This document shows, in pieces, positions 16,505 to 23,193 of a stretch of 64,000 nucleotides of DNA (the first letter of the stretch is position 1; each line of letters begins with the position of its first letter). Origin of the DNA: Bin87 sp965221295. Lineage in GTDB: Bacteria > Chloroflexota > Dehalococcoidia > Lucifugimonadales > UBA3495. The translations under genes and the position numbers were made by a program. The stretch spans positions 186,001 through 250,000 of the forward strand of contig OZ244879.1 of assembly GCA_965221295.1 (NCBI GenBank). Direction: 5' to 3'. Below the pieces are notes generated by a model. It had not been told where the DNA came from, did not search any database, and worked only from the letters and a program-made list of their open reading frames with translations.

Positions 16505-18127
16505 ATGGTTGGCATCAACGCCAGATCGCAACTCCCCAACCACGACTTCGGCGAAGACGGCGCCGAACTGCAGCCGGAGCTTGAGAACATACTGCGCAAC
16601 GCGGTTCGGGCGCTGGGTGGCAGCGCCGCCGTGGTGGCCACCTGGGACGACGCGGAGCGCCGATTCGTGGTCACCGGCGCCTATGGACTGGACCGCCAGC
16701 AGATCTCCCGCATCCGCCCGCTGCTCAACGAAGCGATACCCGACCTGGCGCTGAGTCGGGAGCAATTCGCGCTGCTGTCCGCTCTGTTTCCCCAATCCGC
16801 GCTGCCGGTTTCCACAACCGGCGAAATGCAGAACCCGGTGATGGCGGTTCCGCTGCACACCAACGACGAAACCGTGGGTTTGATCTTCGTGCTGCGCTCG
16901 TCCGACGCCGCCACCTTCTCCCAGCTGGACCCGCCCGTGCTGGCCGCCTTCGCCGAGCAGGCCGCCATCGCCGTGCAATCGGCGCGGCTGGCGCATCTGC
17001 TGGCCCAGGAAAAGCAGCGGGTTGAGTCGATTCTGGAGGGCAGCGCCGACGGAATCTACACCGTGGACGCGGGGCGTCGCATCGTTAGCATCAACCCGGC
17101 CATGGAGCGGTTGCTGGGGTTGCCCAGCGAGCAACTGCTGGGGCTGCCGTGCGCCGTGGGCCTCAACTGGCGCGACCGGGAGGGTCGCCCCATTTGCCCG
17201 GGACGCTGCCCCATGCTGCAACCGCCGGCCTCGGCCGCCAACAACGTTACGGAGTTGGACGCCTCCGTTCGCTCCCGCGATGGCCGAACCACCGATGTGG
17301 CGCTGGTTTACTCCGTGGTGCGTTCTCCCGAACTGGCGCCACTGAACGCCGTGGTCAACGTTCGGGACATGACGCGGGTGCGCGAAGTGGAGGACATGCG
17401 CTCAACGTTCCTGTCCATGCTGGGACACCAGTTGCAAACCCCGTTGGCGATCATCAAAGGCTACACCAACACCCTGTCCCGGACGGACGCCTCCTGGGAC
17501 GGCGGCACGCTGCGTCGCATCTTCGAGGCCATCGAAGAAGAAACCGATCACATGAGCCAGTTGATGAACCGGTTGCTGCTGGCTTCTCGCCTGGAGACCG
17601 GCGAGTTGCCCATGCGCCGGGATCAGGTCAACTTGGGGACGCTGGCCGAGAAGGTAGTGGGGAGGATTTCACCCAACTCCGGCCGGCGCCGATTCTCCGT
17701 CGAGTTTCCCGCCGACCTGCCACCGGTGGAGGGCGACCCGGATCTGCTGGAGGAAGTCCTGGTCAATCTGCTGGATAACGCCGTCAAGTATTCGCCCCAG
17801 GGAGGCGACGTTGGCGTAGGCGGGTCCATCGACAACCGGGGCGCGGTAACGGTCAATGTTTGCGATTCCGGCGTGGGCGTGCCCCGGTGGGAAAGCCGGC
17901 GCATCTTCGAGCGGTTCCACCGTGCCCAGAACCCGAATTCGTCGCACCCCCGGGGCATCGGGCTCGGTTTGTACATCTGCGACGAGATTATGAAAGCCCA
18001 CGGCGGGCGCATATCCGTGTCCGACAACCCGGGCGGCGGATCCATCTTTAGCCTTGGCTTCCCCAACCCGGGGCGTGAAGGTTCGGAGCGTGAAGACCCC
18101 GGACGTGAAGGCCCGGATCGTGATTGA
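16505..18127 (+). CDS. Sensor histidine kinase (GAF-PAS-HisKA-HATPase)
   Basis: This is about 540 residues without transmembrane segments, so it is a cytosolic sensor. A GAF-like domain covers about residues 15-165 and a PAS domain about 185-310 (SILEGSADGIYTVDAGRRI). The HisKA H-box reads FLSMLGHQLQTPLAIIKG, with the phosphorylated His in GHQLQTP. The ATPase domain shows the N box LVNLLDNAVKYSP, the G1 box CDSGVGVP and the G2 box GIGLGLYI. The start ATG 16505 follows a 16-bp tandem repeat; a TTG inside the repeat is an alternative. The last about 18 residues (GREGSEREDPGREGPDRD) are encoded by a 15-bp tandem repeat. It overlaps the response regulator start. Confidence 0.93.
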   Translation: MVGINARSQLPNHDFGEDGAELQPELENILRNAVRALGGSAAVVATWDDAERRFVVTGAYGLDRQQISRIRPLLNEAIPDLALSREQFALLSALFPQSALPVSTTGEMQNPVMAVPLHTNDETVGLIFVLRSSDAATFSQLDPPVLAAFAEQAAIAVQSARLAHLLAQEKQRVESILEGSADGIYTVDAGRRIVSINPAMERLLGLPSEQLLGLPCAVGLNWRDREGRPICPGRCPMLQPPASAANNVTELDASVRSRDGRTTDVALVYSVVRSPELAPLNAVVNVRDMTRVREVEDMRSTFLSMLGHQLQTPLAIIKGYTNTLSRTDASWDGGTLRRIFEAIEEETDHMSQLMNRLLLASRLETGELPMRRDQVNLGTLAEKVVGRISPNSGRRRFSVEFPADLPPVEGDPDLLEEVLVNLLDNAVKYSPQGGDVGVGGSIDNRGAVTVNVCDSGVGVPRWESRRIFERFHRAQNPNSSHPRGIGLGLYICDEIMKAHGGRISVSDNPGGGSIFSLGFPNPGREGSEREDPGREGPDRD

Positions 18128-18128
18128 T
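18069..18128. repeat. 15-bp tandem repeat at the kinase 3' end
   Basis: Four units, cggggcgtgaaggtt, cggagcgtgaagacc, ccggacgtgaaggcc and cggatcgtgattgat, encode the kinase C-terminus, its stop codon and the regulator start. Unit length divisible by three keeps the frame. Confidence 0.88.
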
Positions 18129-18861
18129 GATGACCTCCGATCAACGAGCCATCGATCAGCGCACAATTGATCAGCGTACCATCCTGGTGGTTGACGACGA
18201 ACCGCACATCGTGCAGTTCACCGCCATGAACCTGGAGGTTGAAGGCTTCAAGGTCGCCACGGCCAACAACGGACGGGAAGCCCTGGACGCCTTGCACGCC
18301 AACGACAGCATCGACCTGGTGGTGCTGGACGTGATGATGCCTGGGCTAGACGGGTTTGAAACCCTGAGAATCATCCGCGAGCAATCGTCGGTTCCCGTCA
18401 TCTTCGTTACGGTGCGCGGCGATGAAACCGACCGGGTGGCCGGTCTGGACCTGGGCGCGGACGATTACCTGACCAAACCCTTCAGCCCGCGCGAGTTGGT
18501 ATCGAGGATACGCGCCCTGTTCCGCAGGATCGAGGCCACCGAACCGCCTCCGTTGCAGGAGGTGGTGGTGGACGATTGGCTCACCATTGATTTCGACCGC
18601 AGCATGGTGGTCGCCGACGGTCGAGAGATGCGCCTACGGCCCACCGAATACCGCCTGCTCTATCAACTGGTCGACAACGCCGGTCAACTGCTGAGCCACG
18701 ACACGTTGCTGGAGCGCGTTTGGGGGCCGGAATATCGGGGCGAGCACCAGTACGTGCGCACCTACGTTACGTATCTGAGGCAGAAGCTGGAACGCGACCC
18801 CCGCTCCCCGGAATACATCGTGAGCGAGCGCGGGCTTGGCTACCGGTTCAAGGACTTTTAG
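18127..18861 (+). CDS. Response regulator, OmpR/PhoB family
   Basis: The roughly 244-residue two-component regulator has a receiver domain over residues about 20-135, with the acidic pocket VVDDEP, the phospho-acceptor Asp in VLDVMMPGLDGFE and the Lys in LTKPFSPREL. The C-terminal winged-helix DNA-binding domain (about residues 150-240) ends with RTYVTYLRQKLERDP and GLGYRF, typical of OmpR. The start overlaps the kinase stop (TGATGATG), implying coupling; TTG 18124 is an alternative. The N-terminus carries an unusual DQRAI-DQRTI-DQRTI repeat encoded by 15-bp tandem units. The 3' end overlaps the convergent molybdoenzyme gene by 14 bp. Confidence 0.95.
   Translation: MMTSDQRAIDQRTIDQRTILVVDDEPHIVQFTAMNLEVEGFKVATANNGREALDALHANDSIDLVVLDVMMPGLDGFETLRIIREQSSVPVIFVTVRGDETDRVAGLDLGADDYLTKPFSPRELVSRIRALFRRIEATEPPPLQEVVVDDWLTIDFDRSMVVADGREMRLRPTEYRLLYQLVDNAGQLLSHDTLLERVWGPEYRGEHQYVRTYVTYLRQKLERDPRSPEYIVSERGLGYRFKDF
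18139..18183. repeat. 15-bp tandem repeat inside the response regulator start
   Basis: Units gatcaacgagccatc, gatcagcgcacaatt and gatcagcgtaccatc encode DQRAI, DQRTI and DQRTI just before the receiver domain. This sequence differs from the repeat 10 bp upstream. Confidence 0.9.
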
Positions 18862-19381
18862 GGCCGCGGCTCGCGTTGCGGGCCGACGCTATGGCCCTGG
18901 CCGTTTCCTCTGGCATGTCGGCGGTGAGCCTAATGGCGTCCACCCACTTGACGCTGGCGTAGCAAGCCTGCGCGACCATCACCAACCGGCAGGGGCCGCC
19001 GTGGTCAACCCCCAACGGGGCGCCGTTGAGTCGGGTCGCCAGCAGGACTTGTGACGTGTCGGCGTCCAGGGGAACCGCAACCGAATAGTCGGCGGCGGAT
19101 ATTGCGGCGTACCTCGCGTTGGCCAGGGGCCCGGCGATGCTCAAAACCAGGGAGAGCGGAGCGCCTTCCCACGCCTGTCCCGGCGCGGTCCAACCTTCGA
19201 GGCATTTGAAGTCGTCCGTCAGGCTCCGCTGGGTCAGGTCGGCCAGGTCGCGTTCCGTCAACACGGTGGGGTTCTGGACCAAGCCCTCCACCCGCAGGCC
19301 GGGCCACACCTCCGGCCGCCCGTGGTGATCCTCAAAAACGGGCAAGGAGTTCAAGGTTGTTTCCGATTCCCATTTGGGCAT
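18848..19381 (-). CDS. Sulfite-oxidase-type molybdopterin oxidoreductase domain protein
   Basis: The 177-residue protein has one Oxidored_molyb domain: GLRVEGLVQNPTVLTERDLADL, then DFKCLEGWTAPGQAWEG, where the Cys is the expected Moco ligand, and the NGAPLGVDHGGPCRLV segment. The family oxidises or reduces sulfur or nitrogen oxo-compounds. There is no Tat signal peptide and no dimerisation domain, so it resembles small YedY-like or orphan forms. The start ATG 19381 has GGAGG 4 nt upstream. It lies downstream of a CopD-like membrane gene on the same strand, a plausible redox partner. modABC in the window would supply the metal. Confidence 0.85.
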   Translation of the reverse strand: MPKWESETTLNSLPVFEDHHGRPEVWPGLRVEGLVQNPTVLTERDLADLTQRSLTDDFKCLEGWTAPGQAWEGAPLSLVLSIAGPLANARYAAISAADYSVAVPLDADTSQVLLATRLNGAPLGVDHGGPCRLVMVAQACYASVKWVDAIRLTADMPEETARAIASARNASRGPKSP

Positions 19382-19386
19382 GACGC

Positions 19387-19418
19387 CTCCACTACCCGGA
19401 AGTTCCACTACCCGGAAG
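19387..19418. repeat. 16-bp direct duplication upstream of the molybdoenzyme gene
   Basis: Copies ctccactacccggaag and ttccactacccggaag are adjacent and begin 6 nt from the ATG (minus strand). The RBS lies inside the unit nearest the start. Confidence 0.85.
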
Positions 19419-19499
19419 CTCCCCAAAAGGGGGTTACTCCTGCACGAGGGTTCTTCCAGGTCCAAATCGCCCTCCACTCTGGCGTGGCGGGACGTTCCG

Positions 19500-20030
19500 T
19501 TACACGGGATTTCCCCGCGTCATTGTTACCGCAACCACCACGATGGCGATCATGAGCAGCACGTTGACGCGGGCGATCCAAATTACGGTCCTGCGCAGAA
19601 GGGGCAGGTAGGTGGGCGGCGTGGCCCCGGCGCGGGTCTCCTCGATCAAACGGCTGACGTAAGGGCCGATGATGAAATCGTGGATGACGCTGAGCCATAT
19701 CACTATCGCCACCAGGATGACCTTCACCTGCAGGGTTCCCACGAAGTGGCCGCCCAGGCTGAAGAAGTCGGCGAACCCAATGCCGAAGCGCGTGGGCAGG
19801 ATGTACAGGCCCGTCGCCACCAGTAGCGCGATGCACACCCATGAAATCAGGCGAAAACGGCGGGCGATGGTTCCGAGCAGGTCTGGCGGCAACGTCTGTA
19901 CGGTCGCGGCCTCTCCGGACACGGGGGCGTATCGCCGCATGACGGGCAGCAGCGCCAGCGCCAGGAACAGGCTGCCGCCAACCCAGACGATCACCGACGC
20001 CAGATGTATGAAAACCGCCACTTGGTACAT
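19500..20030 (-). CDS. CopD-like four-helix membrane protein
   Basis: The 176-residue protein starts MYQVAVFIHLASVIVWVGGSLF. Four hydrophobic helices lie near residues 3-28, 60-80, 98-118 and 145-168. The His in the first helix (IHLASVIVWVGG) and HDFIIGP in the third loop resemble CopD/DUF4149 membrane proteins, some of which bind copper or heme. It is followed by the molybdenum oxidoreductase gene 119 bp downstream, suggesting a membrane partner that passes electrons, which is inference only. A 16-bp tandem repeat starts 4 nt upstream of its ATG. Confidence 0.8.
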   Translation of the reverse strand: MYQVAVFIHLASVIVWVGGSLFLALALLPVMRRYAPVSGEAATVQTLPPDLLGTIARRFRLISWVCIALLVATGLYILPTRFGIGFADFFSLGGHFVGTLQVKVILVAIVIWLSVIHDFIIGPYVSRLIEETRAGATPPTYLPLLRRTVIWIARVNVLLMIAIVVVAVTMTRGNPV

Positions 20031-20033
20031 TGC

Positions 20034-20081
20034 CAGAATCCCCGATCGTCAGAACCCCCCATCGTCAAAACCCCCGACGGT
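20034..20081. repeat. 16-bp tandem repeat upstream of the CopD-like gene
   Basis: Three units: cagaatccccgatcgt, cagaaccccccatcgt and caaaacccccgacggt. The array begins 4 nt from the minus-strand ATG at 20030, leaving no room for a normal RBS outside the repeat. Confidence 0.88.
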
Positions 20082-20232
20082 GAAGGCGCCGCGCCCGTTT
20101 GGTATCCGGCGCGGCGACGGGCGCCGCAACCGTAACGCCAAGGTTAGCATACACCAGGACGGCATGGCCGGACCGACGGAGCCGCGCTCGCCATGATAGC
20201 TTGCGCAAGCTGGTACGCGTGAGCAACCGGCG

Positions 20233-20262
20233 GATGTTGAACCCGTGGAGGTTGAACCCGGA
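20233..20262. repeat. 15-bp direct duplication upstream of the SDR gene
   Basis: gatgttgaacccgtg and gaggttgaacccgga are adjacent, with a partial third copy. They lie 81 nt upstream of the SDR ATG. This is one of the weaker members of the set. Confidence 0.6.
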
Positions 20263-20342
20263 GTTGGTAACGGTTATGCTGACATCGTTTTGAATGCCTA
20301 TTTTGATGCGATGTCGCTGGGCGCCGCATCGGGAGTTGGAAA

Positions 20343-21101
20343 ATGCGCTTGGAAGGGAAGGTCGCCGTAGTCAGCGGTGGCGCCCACGGCATGGGCGCCG
20401 TGGAGTCCAGGCTGTTCGCCGCGGAAGGCGCCAAGGTGGTCATCGCTGATATTCGGGAAGACGATGGTCGTCGGGTGGAGGCGGAGATCAACGAGGCTGG
20501 CGGGGAGAGCGTTTTCGTCCCCACCGACGTCACCAGCGAGGAATCTTGGGTCAACGTGATGTCCGAGACCGTGGCCAGGTTTGGACGGTTGGACATCCTG
20601 GTGAACAACGCCGGCATCAGCAGCCGGGCTGTGGCCGACGACGACAGCCTGGAGGCGTGGTCACGGATCATGGACGTCAATTCCACCGGGGTCTTTCTGG
20701 GAACCAAGCACGCCATTCGCCAAATGCAGCGCAACGGCGGCGGGTCGATAGTCAACATCTCGTCCATCGCCGGCCTGGTGGGTATGCTCAGCGGCCACCC
20801 CGCCTACAACGCCTCCAAGGGATCGGTGCGCATCTTCACCAAGGCGATGGCCGTTCGGTACGGGCGGGAAAACATCCGGGTCAACTCGGTGCATCCGGGG
20901 TTCATGCCGCCCATGATGGGCAACATCTCCACGGAGGATGTGCGCGCTGGGCGAAGCGAGATGATCGCCGAACAGGTGCCCATGGGCCGGGAGGGGGAAC
21001 AGGCGGAGGTCGCCAACGCGGCCCTGTTCCTGGCCAGCGACGACGCGTCCTACATCACCGGCGCCGAGCTTGTGGTGGACGGCGGATTCACCGCCCGATA
21101 G
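20343..21101 (+). CDS. Short-chain dehydrogenase/reductase
   Basis: The 252-residue classical SDR has the NAD(P) motif VVSGGAHGMGAVES (GxxxGxG), NNAG in DILVNNAGISS, and the catalytic Ser in IVNISSIAG. Tyr and Lys are in HPAYNASKGSV, and the C-terminus is DASYITGAELVVDGGF. It oxidises or reduces a secondary alcohol/ketone in the cytoplasm; steroid, cyclic alcohol and sugar substrates are all possible. Asp after strand 2 (VVIADIRED) favours NAD over NADP. It is followed 44 bp later by a small zinc-ribbon gene. Confidence 0.92.
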   Translation: MRLEGKVAVVSGGAHGMGAVESRLFAAEGAKVVIADIREDDGRRVEAEINEAGGESVFVPTDVTSEESWVNVMSETVARFGRLDILVNNAGISSRAVADDDSLEAWSRIMDVNSTGVFLGTKHAIRQMQRNGGGSIVNISSIAGLVGMLSGHPAYNASKGSVRIFTKAMAVRYGRENIRVNSVHPGFMPPMMGNISTEDVRAGRSEMIAEQVPMGREGEQAEVANAALFLASDDASYITGAELVVDGGFTAR

Positions 21102-21145
21102 CCTCAGGCGACGCATGGCGGCCGGTTCTCTGCGGGAGTGGCGAT

Positions 21146-21418
21146 ATGCCGATAACGGAAGTGTCCATCTTGCGCCGCTGCGGACGGTGTGGCCACGAAT
21201 GCGGCGAGATGACCGTAAAGAAAGATAATATGCGGCTGATGACCAGCGACCCGGTGTGGTGCGATCGCTGCGGCGAGGAAACGCCGGAAGTTAGGGAAAT
21301 CGCCGGCCGCCAATCATCGGTGGAAGCGGAACGGGCCAGTTACCCGGGCAACCCTCCAGCCCTGGACGTATCCGCCGCCGAATACCGCCGCCGCAAGCGG
21401 GGCGCGCCGGGAGCCTAG
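21146..21418 (+). CDS. Small zinc-ribbon protein
   Basis: This 90-residue protein lies in a frame that overlaps the SDR gene upstream; the true start is ATG 21146, with GGGAG 8 nt upstream. Cys pairs CGRC (with a further Cys in HEC) and CDRC, about 25 residues apart, would bind one zinc. The C-terminal half is charged (SAAEYRRRKRGAPG). No named family is recognised. It sits between the SDR and SirB1-like genes on the same strand. It could be a nucleic-acid or protein-interaction module, but the sequence says no more. Confidence 0.65.
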   Translation: MPITEVSILRRCGRCGHECGEMTVKKDNMRLMTSDPVWCDRCGEETPEVREIAGRQSSVEAERASYPGNPPALDVSAAEYRRRKRGAPGA

Positions 21419-21426
21419 GCTTGCCT

Positions 21427-21460
21427 ACCACCTAGGCCCTCTGACCACTTAGGCCCTCTG
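21427..21460. repeat. 17-bp direct duplication upstream of the SirB1-like gene
   Basis: accacctaggccctctg and accacttaggccctctg are adjacent and end 17 nt before the ATG at 21478. Confidence 0.8.
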
Positions 21461-21477
21461 ACCGCCATGGACCAGAC

Positions 21478-22317
21478 ATGAACGCCCCCGACGCCATACT
21501 GGAATTGGGCAAGCTGGTCGAATCCCCGTCGGCGGATGAGACCTGCGGGGACTTCGATTTGGCCTTGGGCGCCCTGCTGATCGCAGCCACCGACGATCCC
21601 TTCGTGGACTTCGACGGAGCGATGGACAATCTGGACCGCATGGCTTCCGCCGCCGCCTCCCGCATTCCCGACGGCGGAACCGAGTTGCAGCAGTTGAACG
21701 CGGTTACCGACCTGCTGTTCGGAGTGATCGGGTTTTCCGGCAACCGCAACGAGTATTACGACCCGCGCAACTCTTACCTGCACCAGGTGCTCGAACGACG
21801 CGCCGGGATTCCCGTTACGCTGTCCATGCTGTGCATGGAGGTGGGAAGGCGCGCTGGAGTTCCCATTCTTGGAATCGGGATGCCCGGGCATTTCGTGACC
21901 CGCCACCGGGACGAGCCGAACTTCTTCGTGGACTCTTTCAACGGCGGCGCCTTGCTGAGCCGGGAGGAATGCGGCGCGCTGCTAAAGGAATCAGTCGGAG
22001 ACGGAATGCGGCTGGAACCTCACCACCTGGATCCGGTGACGCCCCGGGATATTCTGGCCCGCATCCTGCGCAACTTGAAGGCCATCTACTGGGACCGTGA
22101 GGAGTTTGACCGCTGCATCAACGCCATCGGCGCCCTGATGGCAGTGCTGCCCGACCGTCCCGAGGAAACACGAGACCGCGGCGTGGTGCACCTGAAGGCC
22201 GGCAATCACCGGGAATCGGCAGAGGACTTCGCGGCGTATATTGAATTGGCTCCCAACGCCGAGGACATCGAGACGGTTCGCAACGCCCTGGCGCGTCTGC
22301 GCGGCAGCCAAGACTAA
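21478..22317 (+). CDS. SirB1/transglutaminase-like protein
   Basis: The 279-residue protein matches the SirB1/YchA family: an N-terminal helical region, then RNEYYDPRNSYLHQVLERRAGIPVTLSMLCMEVGRRAGVP (the usual N-S-x-L-x-x-V and G-I-P-x-x-L-S core). GMPGHFVTRH and FVDSFNGGALLSREEC follow. The C-terminal third has TPR-like helices (CINAIGALMAVLPDRPEETRDRG). The family has a transglutaminase-like fold of unknown reaction. A 17-bp repeat precedes the start. Confidence 0.85.
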   Translation: MNAPDAILELGKLVESPSADETCGDFDLALGALLIAATDDPFVDFDGAMDNLDRMASAAASRIPDGGTELQQLNAVTDLLFGVIGFSGNRNEYYDPRNSYLHQVLERRAGIPVTLSMLCMEVGRRAGVPILGIGMPGHFVTRHRDEPNFFVDSFNGGALLSREECGALLKESVGDGMRLEPHHLDPVTPRDILARILRNLKAIYWDREEFDRCINAIGALMAVLPDRPEETRDRGVVHLKAGNHRESAEDFAAYIELAPNAEDIETVRNALARLRGSQD

Positions 22318-22321
22318 CGTT

Positions 22322-22369
22322 CAACCCATACTGGCAAACAACCCATACTGGCAAACAACCCATACTGGC
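22322..22369. repeat. 17-bp tandem repeat (first of two) upstream of the DM13 gene
   Basis: Two perfect copies of caacccatactggcaaa plus caacccatactggcg, starting 5 bp after the preceding stop codon. Confidence 0.93.
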
Positions 22370-22399
22370 GTACTACCTGGTGTGATACCCGAGGCTCAC

Positions 22400-22478
22400 A
22401 TTTTTTGGCCCAAAGCTCCCGTTTGTCTGGCCCGAAGCTCCCGTTTTTTTGGCCCGAAGCTCTCGTTTTTTGGAATGA
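22400..22478. repeat. About 22-bp T-rich tandem repeat upstream of the DM13 gene
   Basis: Units read ttttttggcccaaagctcccg, tttgtctggcccgaagctcccg and tttttttggcccgaagctctcg, plus a partial copy ending 8 nt before the ATG. The repeat is distinct in sequence from the 17-bp array just upstream, so this gap contains two independent arrays. Confidence 0.9.
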
Positions 22479-22485
22479 TGCAGCC

Positions 22486-23097
22486 ATGTTTCGTTATCTT
22501 CTGATCGGCGTTGGCATGTTGGCCATAGTGCCGTTGGCTTGGTTGGCCTGGTGGCTGCTCAGTCCACTCTTCTCGACCAACGAGGTGTACGAGGAATTTC
22601 CCAACGCGGCCCGCGCCACAGCGCCAGAAGGCATGACCATGGAAGAGGTTGAAGTGATCATGGCGGAAGCGGCCGCCACCGACCACGCCGTGGATGACGC
22701 CATGCCGTCGGCGCTGATGGAGTCGCAGTCTCAGGCCGGAGACCTGGTGAAGGCGGCTGGCAATTTCCGCGACGCCGACTCGTTTCATAAAGGCTCCGGC
22801 AACGCCATAATCTATCAGCTGAGTTCGGGCGAGCGCATACTGCGGCTGGAGGAATTCCGGGTGACCAACGGGCCCGACCTGCGGGTGTTGTTGGCGAACG
22901 CGCCCGACCCCAAAGGCCGCTCGGAACTGGATGACGCTGGCTACTACGAGTTGGCCAAACTGAAAGGCAACGTTGGGTCGCAAAACTACGAGATTCCCGA
23001 CTCCGTTTCGCTGTCCAATGTTGAAAGCGTAGTCATATACTGCAAGCCTTTCCGGGTTATATTCAGCGTAGCCACACTGGCAAAGTCTGAAACGTAG
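22486..23097 (+). CDS. Membrane-anchored DM13-domain protein
   Basis: This is 203 residues. The start ATG 22486 begins an N-terminal membrane segment (LLIGVGMLAIVPLAWLAWWLL). After a polar linker, residues about 95-200 form a DM13 domain: DSFHKGSGNAIIYQLSSGER, LEEFRVTNGPDLRVLLA, GYYELAKLKGNVGSQNYEIP and VVIYCKPFRVIFSVATL. DM13 domains are proposed redox or electron-transfer modules with a conserved Cys, seen here as YCKPF. It likely faces outside the membrane. Two tandem-repeat arrays lie directly upstream. Confidence 0.85.
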   Translation: MFRYLLIGVGMLAIVPLAWLAWWLLSPLFSTNEVYEEFPNAARATAPEGMTMEEVEVIMAEAAATDHAVDDAMPSALMESQSQAGDLVKAAGNFRDADSFHKGSGNAIIYQLSSGERILRLEEFRVTNGPDLRVLLANAPDPKGRSELDDAGYYELAKLKGNVGSQNYEIPDSVSLSNVESVVIYCKPFRVIFSVATLAKSET

Positions 23098-23193
23098 CCT
23101 TCGTCGCTCGGCCCCTTGGCGCATCGCCAGCGGGCCCATGACATCGGCCGGGAAATCCGGCCCCGGGCAACCCCATCCTGAGAGGGTAATTGC

